Shown here piece by piece: positions 37,459-44,616 of a stretch of 64,000 nt of DNA. Position 1 is the stretch's first letter. Every line of letters begins with the position of its first letter. The notes under the pieces were generated by a model. It searched no databases. It had not been told where the DNA came from and saw nothing but the letters and a program-made list of their open reading frames with translations. This DNA comes from UBA5069 sp963773745 (lineage in GTDB: Bacteria; Chloroflexota; Anaerolineae; Caldilineales; Caldilineaceae), in the NCBI GenBank assembly GCA_963773745.1, contig CAVZCL010000004.1, forward strand, positions 186,001 through 250,000, in the 5' to 3' direction. A program made the translations under genes and the position numbers.

Positions 37459-37572
37459 AGGCATCTATAGGCAGCAACAACGGAAATGGCCGGAAACAAG
37501 ATGATGGACGCGGACATCCGCGTCCATCATCTTGTTTCCGGCCATTTCCGTTGTTGCTGCCTATAGATGCCT
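37459..37572. repeat. Perfect 56-bp-arm palindrome between convergent stops
   Basis: Positions 37459-37514 are the exact reverse complement of 37517-37572, with only CA between the arms, so the sequence can fold almost without a loop. It lies between two convergent stop codons (37452-37454 on +, 37574-37572 on -), overlapping the second by one base. No other copy of its arm sequence is seen in the window. Confidence 0.97.
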
Positions 37573-39227
37573 CATGCCGCGCTGACGGGTTGCGTCTCTG
37601 CGACGGCAGTCGCGCTATCCTCCAGTGTGCCAAAGACCTGGTCACGCGTCTCGCGCCGCACAGGACGCGGCAGCACGGAGGCCAGGTTCACCTCTGTTTC
37701 GGTGGCAGTTGGGCCCTCCATCTGCTGGTGGCCGTACATGAGGAACATGAGGTGCGTCACCTGGCTGATGGTGGCATCCAGGCTCTTGATCTCTGCCTCG
37801 CTGTAAGGGTTGCCATTCTGCCGCCTGCCCAGCGCCAGCCAGCCACCGCACTGGTCGCTGCAGATAAGCGGCCGCTGTAGCACCACCGGCCCATACCACT
37901 CTGGCGTGGCGTGAATCAATTGCGGACCGTCCTCCCTGGCCAGATAGATGGCCCCACCCCAGGCATCCAGCGCCGCCACCGCATCATCCACCAAGCGCGC
38001 CAGCAGTTTGTCGCGCGTCAGAATGTCGGAGACAGAGCGCACCTCGTTGTCCAGCCGCTTGAGCGCCTTCAGCGGGTCGGGCGCTTCCTTGAAGCGGAAA
38101 TCCACCCACTTCTGCAATTCGGTGCGCATTGGGTTAACCAGCATGGTGAGCAGCACGGTGATGAACACAATCGACCACTCGGAGCGCACCCCTGTGACGG
38201 AGACCATGAAGCGCTGTGACAGCGTGGCCAGCAGCGCAAAGATTCCCGCCAGCACGCTTGTGAGCGGCACATAAACCAGCGTGCGGTTGATGAGGAAATC
38301 AATGTTCCAGAGGCGCAGTCGCAGCACCGAGTAGATTGTGGCCACGGGAATGATGCAAAGTGCCGCCTGCCGCACTGTCCGCCCGGCCATGTTCATGACC
38401 ACATTGCTACCCAGACGTGGGTGCATGGCGGGCAGCGCGTTGAGCAGGATGACATAGGCCCCCACCACCAGCACCGCCACGGAGGTTGCCCACACGAGCC
38501 ACTTGGCCTGCAGCTTTTGCGCAGGCGTGTAGTCGCGCCGGTAGCGCCAGACCTGCAGCCCAACGGCAAGCAGCACAATGGCAAAGAAGAGGAGCAGATC
38601 GCGCGAATCCTGGCGCAGGAAGGGGTAGCGGTCGCCAATGCGGCGGTCGGCATAGAGCCAGGGGATGTAATAGACGCGCCAAATGTAGATGCGCCAGATG
38701 GCCAGCGGTGGCAGAATCAGCCACATCCAGCGGGGGCGGAAGCGGCCATTGGGAAAGATGAGGAGGAAGAGCACCTGAAAGAACTCGGCGGCGGCGGCGC
38801 CCACCGCGACCAGCAGGATGGGAATGCGTGCCTCGTACGCGGGCGCGGTGTAGAGCATGCCCGTGAAGAGGAGCATGAAGGAGGTGACAAGCGCCAGCAT
38901 GTCGCTGGAGCGCTTGCGGAAGATGATGATTGCGGCTAAGACAAAGAGTTTGAAGGTTACCGTGTCGAGGATGAGGAGATACCACGCCATGGCGGTATCG
39001 GGGATGCCGAGCAGCAGCATCCGCCGGCGCGATGCTTCGCTGAGGGTGGAGGCAATCGCGAAGCTGCGAGGCATGCCCGAAATGAAGCAGATGACGCCGG
39101 TGAAGATGGTGACAAGCCAGACAAAGCGTGCAAAGTCCAGCCGCCAGCCGCGCAGGAAGAGCTGCGCGTCGGGTGCGCCGTATGACGTCTCGGCGCGCCC
39201 GTCCGATGAAGGTATATGCATTGCCAT
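37572..39227 (-). CDS. Multi-pass membrane protein with GAF-like domain, kinase-less
   Basis: The 551-residue protein has about eight membrane helices in the first 370 residues, including the segment LRLRLWNIDFLINRTLVYVP seen at the membrane-to-sensor junction of many Chloroflexota and actinobacterial histidine kinases. A GAF-like domain follows (about 400-500: RLVDDAVAALDAWGGAIYLA, LICSDQCGGWLALGRR). There is no histidine-kinase, GGDEF or phosphatase domain; the last 50 residues are low complexity. It looks like a sensor input module without output. ATG 39227 is preferred because GGAGGT lies 6 nt upstream. No neighbouring response regulator is present. Confidence 0.8.
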   Translation of the reverse strand: MAMHIPSSDGRAETSYGAPDAQLFLRGWRLDFARFVWLVTIFTGVICFISGMPRSFAIASTLSEASRRRMLLLGIPDTAMAWYLLILDTVTFKLFVLAAIIIFRKRSSDMLALVTSFMLLFTGMLYTAPAYEARIPILLVAVGAAAAEFFQVLFLLIFPNGRFRPRWMWLILPPLAIWRIYIWRVYYIPWLYADRRIGDRYPFLRQDSRDLLLFFAIVLLAVGLQVWRYRRDYTPAQKLQAKWLVWATSVAVLVVGAYVILLNALPAMHPRLGSNVVMNMAGRTVRQAALCIIPVATIYSVLRLRLWNIDFLINRTLVYVPLTSVLAGIFALLATLSQRFMVSVTGVRSEWSIVFITVLLTMLVNPMRTELQKWVDFRFKEAPDPLKALKRLDNEVRSVSDILTRDKLLARLVDDAVAALDAWGGAIYLAREDGPQLIHATPEWYGPVVLQRPLICSDQCGGWLALGRRQNGNPYSEAEIKSLDATISQVTHLMFLMYGHQQMEGPTATETEVNLASVLPRPVRRETRDQVFGTLEDSATAVAETQPVSAA

Positions 39228-39366
39228 AGACAACCTCCAGGCGACAGGGCCGCCATATCCGGTGCGCTGTGGGCGGAGGATGCCCGTATGCAGGCCGTAA
39301 GGTTACCACAAGGTCGAGTGAGTTTCAAGCCCCAATTTGCACCATGGAAAGAAGGGCGCATTCGAC

Positions 39367-39395
39367 TTGACAGCGCCTTCCCACCGTTTTAGAAT
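39367..39395 (+). promoter_or_regulatory. Promoter pointing at short secreted ORF
   Basis: TTGACA (39367-39372), a 17-bp spacer and TAGAAT (39390-39395): one mismatch from consensus. It lies about 100 nt upstream of the short secreted reading frame at 39497. Confidence 0.65.
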
Positions 39396-39496
39396 TCGTT
39401 GCAGCACCACATCCCAGTGGTGCGCCTCTCCACCTTTACACCTATCCGCACAACCGCATACTTCGTCAAACCCCACCGTTCGGGAAGGAGTTCCCC

Positions 39497-39689
39497 ATGC
39501 TTCACCGTCGGTCTCTCCCTGGCACACGTTCATTCTCTGTGATCGCCCTCGTTCTTGTCGCTCTTCCCGTGCGCGACCTGCACACATGACGCCACTCTCA
39601 ACATCATCACCGTACCGGTGACACACTTCTCGGAGTTCGTCCTCACCGCCCAGGCACAGACTTTCCTGCCTGCGGTGCGCAGCCAGTAG
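39497..39689 (+). pseudogene. Short secreted protein, broken or internally deleted
   Basis: A strong ribosome site (GGAAGGAG, 7 nt spacing) precedes an ATG encoding a signal-peptide-like start, MLHRRSLPGTRSFSVIALVL and on to ALPV, which ends at TGA 39587. The other frame continues as ATLNIITVPVTHFSEFVL and ends AQTFLPAVRSQ before TAG 39687. The THFSEF and FLPxVR endings are typical of C-termini of large Chloroflexota surface proteins (from memory). It may be a gene reduced to its first and last parts, or a real ~64-residue secreted protein with an indel. A consensus promoter lies upstream. Confidence 0.45.
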
Positions 39690-39774
39690 GTCGCTTCGGA
39701 GAGCGTGGCGCGCGCCGTTTGCCACGGGGCTCTCTCGAAGGTCAGCAATAAGCGCGCAGTACCTTGCAGGACGC

Positions 39775-39807
39775 GAAGCGAGGCTTCCAGAAAGGAAGCC
39801 TCGCTTC
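39775..39807. terminator. Hairpin after HMG-CoA reductase gene
   Basis: GAAGCGAGGCTTCC (39775-39788) pairs perfectly with 39794-39807 across AGAAA. It starts 10 nt past the HMG-CoA reductase stop (minus strand). A sister hairpin with the same GCGAGGCTTCC arm occurs at 50059-50086. Confidence 0.75.
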
Positions 39808-39817
39808 AAATGTCCAC

Positions 39818-41362
39818 CTACCGGTTGCGCCCGTAGCGCTCGTGGCTGGAGACCCAGTCGGAGGAGGAGATGGCGGCCGCCAGCGAAAGCTCTCCCGCGA
39901 GCACCACACCGCCGATGATCTCGGCCAGCTTGTTTACCTTGTCCTTGCCGTAGCAGCCAATCATCTCCAGGCACTCGCGCTGCGTGGCCAGCCCCGTGCC
40001 GCCGCCATAGGTGGCCACAATCAGCGACGGGATCGTCATGGAGAGGTAGAGGTCGCCCGCGGGCGTGCGCTCGGCGTAGAGGATGCCCGCCGAGGACTCG
40101 GAGACATTGGCCACATCCTGCCCCATGGCAATGAAGGTGGCGGTGATGCCGTTGGCCGAGTGCGCGCCGTTGTTGTTGGCGCCCGAGAGCAGCGATCCCA
40201 CATTGCCCACGCCATGGTGGTGCAGCAGCGTCTCCGGTTCCACGCGCAACTGCTCGAGCAGCACATCGCGCTTGATGGTCGCCTCGGCGATGACCCGCTT
40301 GCCGCGCGTGCGCATGACGTTGACGTGCGACGCCTTCTTGTCCGTGGCCAGGTTCGATTCGAGATAGAAGTGGCGCACCCCTTCGTAGTTGTCCACAATC
40401 CAGCCGCAGGCGGCGAAGGTGGCGCGCCCCACCATGTTCTGGCCGGCGGCGTCGCCCGTGGAGTAGGTGAAGCGCAAATAGGCGAACTTGCTCGCCAGAA
40501 AGGGCTCGATGTTGAGCAGCTTGGCCACGCTGGAGGTGGCCTCCGCCATCTCGGCAATGCGCTCGAAGTTGGCCGCCACCCACAGCGAAAAGTCGCGCGC
40601 CTGCAGCGCATCGTCGAAGACGAAGACGGGCGCGCGCTGCATGCCGTCGCCCGAAACCGTGACGCGGCAGCCGCCCGAGAGGTTAATCACCTTCATGCCG
40701 CGGTTGTAGGAGGCGACGAGCGTGCCCTTCGGTGGTGGCCATGGGGACGACAAACTCGCCCTGCGCGTGCTCGCCATGGATGACCATGGGGCCGGCCAGC
40801 CCAATCGGAATCTGCGCCGCGCCCACAAAGTGCTCCACGTTGCCGTTTGTTGTGTGTGGATCGAATGAGTATTGCTTGATGTGCTGGTACTTGCTGCCGC
40901 TGAACTTCTCAATGAAGTGCTGGCGCGTGGCGATTGCCTCGGGCGAATAGTCGTCATCGCGCGCGCGGGAATCGTCGTGCGCTTCTCCGTCTCCTTCTGG
41001 ATCGAGCCTTCCACCTTGAGCGTCAACGTGCCAAAGGGCTTGGCGTCGAACTTGACCTCGATGTGGTGGATGCCGATCGGCAGCGGCGCAATGTCGCAGA
41101 CGATGTCGATCACGCGGCGCAGCGGGAAATCAATCGGATTGCTGCGCACTTCGTCAGGGGTCAGCGCAACGCCGTCGCTCATTTCGAGGCGAAGGGCGCT
41201 GCGCGGCACCTCGACGCCGTCGAACTTGACGTGATGCAGCCCCGTCACGGTGCCGTCGCTCAGGCGATTCTTGAGCGAGAAGCGCACGCCGCTGTCGCCA
41301 TTGGCAAGGCTGCCAAAGGTGTAAAGCTGTTTGAGCAGCATGCTGGGAATGGGAAACGCCAT
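39818..41362 (-). CDS. HMG-CoA reductase, class I, with extra N-terminal domain (two compensating frame changes)
   Basis: This enzyme makes mevalonate from HMG-CoA with NADPH for isoprenoid synthesis. An unusual N-terminal domain of about 135 residues (LYTFGSLANGDSGVRFSLKN, TVTGLHHVKFDGVEVP) is fused to a class I catalytic domain: ATTEGTLVAS (catalytic Glu), DAAGQNMV (Asp), TDKKASHVN (Lys), GGGTGLATQRECLEM and the C-terminal SSHERYGRNR (His). Frame changes near 40735 and 40965 cancel out; the bridging frame reads IPIGLAGPMVIHGEHAQGEF as expected, so the gene is probably intact in the organism. AAGGAGG lies 11 nt before the ATG. No other mevalonate gene is nearby. Confidence 0.88.
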   Translation of the reverse strand: MAFPIPSMLLKQLYTFGSLANGDSGVRFSLKNRLSDGTVTGLHHVKFDGVEVPRSALRLEMSDGVALTPDEVRSNPIDFPLRRVIDIVCDIAPLPIGIHHIEVKFDAKPFGTLTLKVEGSIQKETEKRTTIPARAMTTIRPRQSPRASTSLRSSAAASTSTSSNTHSIHTQQTATWSTLWARRRFRLGWPAPWSSMASTRRASLSSPWPPPKGTLVASYNRGMKVINLSGGCRVTVSGDGMQRAPVFVFDDALQARDFSLWVAANFERIAEMAEATSSVAKLLNIEPFLASKFAYLRFTYSTGDAAGQNMVGRATFAACGWIVDNYEGVRHFYLESNLATDKKASHVNVMRTRGKRVIAEATIKRDVLLEQLRVEPETLLHHHGVGNVGSLLSGANNNGAHSANGITATFIAMGQDVANVSESSAGILYAERTPAGDLYLSMTIPSLIVATYGGGTGLATQRECLEMIGCYGKDKVNKLAEIIGGVVLAGELSLAAAISSSDWVSSHERYGRNR

Positions 41363-41462
41363 AGGACGTCATGCCTCCTTGTGGAATGCGCGTGTGGGTG
41401 CGGGTGGGTTGCTTGTTATGCAGAGTGGCCGATTATAGCACACGCGCCGCGCCATAAACGGC

Positions 41463-41681
41463 AACATCTCAACGCAAAGGCGCAAAGAGAGCAAAGAACG
41501 CAAAGGAAAAGTAAGGAAAAGCAACAGCGGGAACATAGATCAAGGCGGCAACAACAGGGTTCAATGAGCGGATATCCGCTTTGAACCCTGTTGTTGCCGC
41601 CTTGATCTATGTTCCGCTGTTGCTTTTCCTTACTTTTCCTTTGCGTTCTTTGCTCTCTTTGCGCCTTTGCGTTGAGATGTT
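41463..41681. repeat. ~100-bp-arm inverted repeat, CGCAAAGG family
   Basis: The arms run 41463 to ~41570 and ~41575 to 41681 and match except for one extra G on the left (AGCGGGAAC versus GTTCCGCT) and a small centre difference, where AGCGGATATCCGCT forms its own hairpin. The outer part is CGCAAAGGCGCAAAGAG; the inner part is unique. The right end is the stop codon of the SGNH hydrolase gene. Confidence 0.93.
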
Positions 41682-42517
41682 ATTCAAGCGCGCCGAGCGC
41701 CCCAACCACCGTGCACGCAATCAGCTTCTGGCCTGCCAGGGAGGGGTGCAGGCCGTCGGGGAGGTAGAGCGTAGGGATCGGGATTCTCGCCAAAGGCGGC
41801 CTGCACGTCGATGACGGGCTCGGGGCGATTGCGCAAAGAGGCCGCCAGCGCTTGCAGCGGGGCGTTGCGCCACATCATGTTCTGCGGGCCAAGCCACCAG
41901 TCATGCGGGATGGCTGCCTCGATGACGGGCGGCGGCGTCAGCCACACCCAGCGCGCATCTGTTTGCGCAGTGGCGTACTCACGCAGCAGTTGGTAGTTTG
42001 CCACGGTCTCGTCGTGGCTGACGAGCGAGCGTGTGGGCGCAAGGCCGTGCGTGCGTGTGTCGTTCGTGCCTGCCATGCAGATGATCCACGCTGGATCGAG
42101 GAGCGTCACCGCGTGGAAGCGGCTCACGAGCGCTGTGGTGGTGTCGCCCGAGATGCCGGCATTGACAAAGCGCACGTTGTCGTTGGGGCGCGCCATGTTA
42201 AAGGCGGTGCGCAGGAGCTCGAACCAGGACTGCAGGTCGTCGGTAATGCTGTCGCCCAGCCCCACCACAGTGTCGCCGGCGGTAAAGGGAAGTGCGGCAA
42301 TCTGGGCGCGGAACGCAGCATCTTCAAGCAGCTCTGCAGCTGCCTGCTCCACGGCGCGGGCAAAGTCGGCAACCACCTCGGCGTACACGTCCGCCGCGAT
42401 GCCCATTTCCGCGGCAATTGTCTCACCCGACACCTGTGGGAACATGCCAAGAATGTTAACAGGGTGGATAAACTGGATGAAGTAGCGCGCTCTGCTGGTG
42501 CTGAGTGGATCAGTCAT
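41681..42517 (-). CDS. SGNH/GDSL hydrolase (frameshifted near C-terminus)
   Basis: This is an esterase/lipase-type hydrolase. It shows the block I GLGDSITDDLQSW with catalytic Ser, a block II glycine (NAGISGDTT), block III GTNDTR, and, after a frame change near 41775, block V LPDGLHPSLAGQK with the catalytic Asp-x-x-His, ending VVGALGALE. The corrected stop is TAA at 41681-41683; without correction the frame ends three bases later at a TGA. An extra N-terminal helical region of about 85 residues precedes block I. AAAGGA lies 8 nt before the ATG. No signal peptide, so a cytosolic role, for example deacylation of sugars, is possible. Confidence 0.85.
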
Positions 42518-42549
42518 GCGTACTGTTCCTTTAATGGGTTATGGTAACA

Positions 42550-42798
42550 AAAGCGTGTACACAGACGTTCATGCCTTGTGCGCACAACGCAGAATGCAAA
42601 TGGTGCTGATTTCGTAGCGGAGGGCCTTCCGGCCCTCGCTTAGCGAGCACTACAGTGCCCGCACAGTGAGGGCCAGGAGGCCCTCCGGCTCCGAAGTCAG
42701 CGCCATTGTCAAGGGTAGATTTCACAGCAAAAGGAGGGGTAACAACGGATGAATCCGTTGTTATCTCTCCTTTTCTGTGAAATCTGTGTACACGCTTT
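42550..42798. repeat. Nested inverted repeats: one element interrupted by another
   Basis: The outer 16-bp arms (42550-42565 and 42783-42798, AAAGCGTGTACACAGA) continue inward as GATTTCACAG...AAAGGAG/CTCCTTTTCTGTGAAATC (42717-42786). Between the outer left arm and its expected continuation lies a second element (42611-42695) built on CGGAGGGCCTTCCGGCCCTC. The arrangement reads as one palindrome split by insertion of the other. It fills the 295-nt gap between two genes. Confidence 0.8.
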
Positions 42799-42812
42799 GA
42801 TTGCAAAGTCCA

Positions 42813-43795
42813 TTACGTGGGTAGCGCAATCAGCCCCTGTGCCAGTGCCTGCTTGAAGATGACAATGCTTTCGGCCACGCCCTCCGCCAGCGGTGTGGTG
42901 GGCACGTGGCCCAGCAGCGCGGCGAGGCCGGTCTCCACCTGGCCACTTGGGACGGGCAGGGAGACATCGTCAAAGGCAATCTGCCCGCGTGAAGCAGGCT
43001 CGGCCGCCTCAATCGCGGCGATGACCTCACGCATGTCGACGACGGCGCCGCGCAGGTTAAAGACCGCTGCGCCCTCGTGGGGTGCACGTGTGGCGGCCAC
43101 AAAGGTTTCGGCTACATCACGCGCATACTGCATGCCAAAGCGCCCGCCAAAGGCCACGGTGTAGGGCACACCTGCGGCTGCGGCCAGCATGGCTACGGTG
43201 GGGCCGGAGGTCATTCCCTGGTCGCGTCCTGGCCCGTAGACCGTGTGGGGGCGCAGGCCGATGGTGCTCAGCCCCTGGTCAATCCAGTAGACGCGCGCCG
43301 AGCCTTCGTTGGCCTGTTTGAAGACGCCATAGTGGGTGCGCGGGCGCAGCGCCGTGGCGTCATCCACCATGCCCGCGTCAATCTCGTCGCCGTAGTCTTC
43401 GTTTGAGCCGTAGACAGCCACGCTGCTCGCATAAACGACGCGCCCGAGGCCGGCGCGCCGCGCCGCCTCGAAGATGTTGACGGTGCCGAGCACATTGACG
43501 CGCGCACGCCCAGCGGCGGGTCGGCGCGGCAGAAGGGCACCTGCAGCGCTGCCAGGTGAATGAGGTGGCGCGCGCGGCTGACCTCCAGCGCACCCTCCAC
43601 GGTGGGCAGGTCGGTAATGTCGCCCACGAGGAAGCGCACCTGCGCCAGTTGCTCAGGCTCGAGGATCAGGCGCAGGCGGCGCGGGTCTGAGGCGAGGTCG
43701 AGTACGGTAACCTCGGCGCCGGCGCGCAGCAGCGTGCGCACCGTCCACGCGCCAATGCAGCCGAGCGCGCCCGTCAGAAGATAGCTTTCGCCCAT
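42813..43795 (-). CDS. NAD-dependent epimerase/dehydratase (frameshifted)
   Basis: This extended SDR has the Rossmann motif TGALGCIGAWT (GxxGxxG), LDLASDPRR, GDITDL and, after a frame change near 43500, VVYASSVAVYGS and the catalytic HYGVFK (YxxxK), then RPHTVYGPGRDQG. It would act on a nucleotide sugar or free sugar derivative with NAD(P). ATG 43795 is used; the frame opens further upstream without motif support. It lies in a minus-strand run after the corrinoid protein gene. Membership in the neighbouring sugar-use system is possible but unproven. Confidence 0.87.
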
Positions 43796-43840
43796 CACAC
43801 CCAACCTTTCAATCATCCAGCCAGGACGGAATACATACCG

Positions 43841-43893
43841 CAACGCAAAGGCGCAAAGGAAGCAAAGAATTGTAAATCTGCGCCTTTGCGTTG
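43841..43893. repeat. Short CGCAAAGG-family inverted repeat
   Basis: CAACGCAAAGGCGCA (43841-43855) pairs with TGCGCCTTTGCGTTG (43879-43893); the 23-nt centre is unpaired. It is a truncated member of the family, between the epimerase start and the corrinoid protein stop. Confidence 0.85.
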
Positions 43894-43899
43894 AAGACC

Positions 43900-44538
43900 T
43901 TAAGCAGCAATCAGTGAGCGCACCAGCGGCACCACCTGGCTGGCATCAGCCGAGTAGCCGTCAGCGCCAATGGCCTGCGCATAGGACTCGGTGACGGGCG
44001 CGCCGCCCACAATCACCTTGACGCGGCTGCGCACGCCGGCTGCTTCCAGCGCATCGAGCGTCACCTTCATGTTGGCCATGGTGGTCGTCAGCAGCGCAGA
44101 GAGCGCAATGACCTGCGCCTGCCCCTCTTCAATCGCGGCAATGAAGCGCTGCGGCGCCACATCCGTGCCCAGGTCGGTCACCTCAAAGCCCGCACCCTCG
44201 AGCATCATGCCGACGAGGTTCTTGCCAATGTCGTGCATGTCCCCCTTGACGGTGCCGATGACCACCTTGCCCGCCGACTCCACCTTGGCCTCGAGCAGGT
44301 GCGGGCGCAGCAGCGCCACGCCGGCCTGCATGGCACGCGCCGAAACGAGCATTTCAGCCAGATAGTACTCACCATCCTCAAAGAGTTGGCCCACTTCCTC
44401 CAGGGCCGGAATCATCGCCTGGTTGAGGATTACCTCGGCGGGCTCGCCGGCAGCCAGCGCGTCACGCACCATGGTCTCCGTGCCCGGCGTGTCGCCATCC
44501 AAGACGGCATCGTAAACATCCTGCAATTGGTCGTTCAT
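43900..44538 (-). CDS. Corrinoid (B12-binding) methyl-carrier protein
   Basis: The 212-residue protein has the two-domain layout of MtaC/MtbC/MttC and of the MetH cobalamin module: a four-helix cap (about 1-85) and a Rossmann-type B12 domain with DMHDIGKNLV (the His that ligates cobalt), SALLTTTMANM and VIVGGAPVTESYA. Such proteins shuttle a methyl group between two methyltransferases. It lies 78 nt downstream of a UROD-family methyltransferase gene, the usual partner. No reductive activator (RamA-like) is seen here. Confidence 0.93.
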   Translation of the reverse strand: MNDQLQDVYDAVLDGDTPGTETMVRDALAAGEPAEVILNQAMIPALEEVGQLFEDGEYYLAEMLVSARAMQAGVALLRPHLLEAKVESAGKVVIGTVKGDMHDIGKNLVGMMLEGAGFEVTDLGTDVAPQRFIAAIEEGQAQVIALSALLTTTMANMKVTLDALEAAGVRSRVKVIVGGAPVTESYAQAIGADGYSADASQVVPLVRSLIAA

Positions 44539-44616
44539 GTGGATTCCCTCGGCATTGGCCGGAATGGCTGCAAACTGCGGGTTGTTGGCAAAAAGCTCCG
44601 ATAATAAGTCTGTAAA

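Noticed and set aside
37459..37572. Perfect palindrome as an IS-element terminal repeat pair
   Set aside because: Only 2 nt lie between the arms and no transposase or target duplication is visible.
39337..39621. 94-codon plus-strand frame upstream of the membrane-GAF gene
   Set aside because: Ser/Arg/Pro-rich with no start context. The adjacent frame with a signal peptide and GGAAGGAG site explains the region better.
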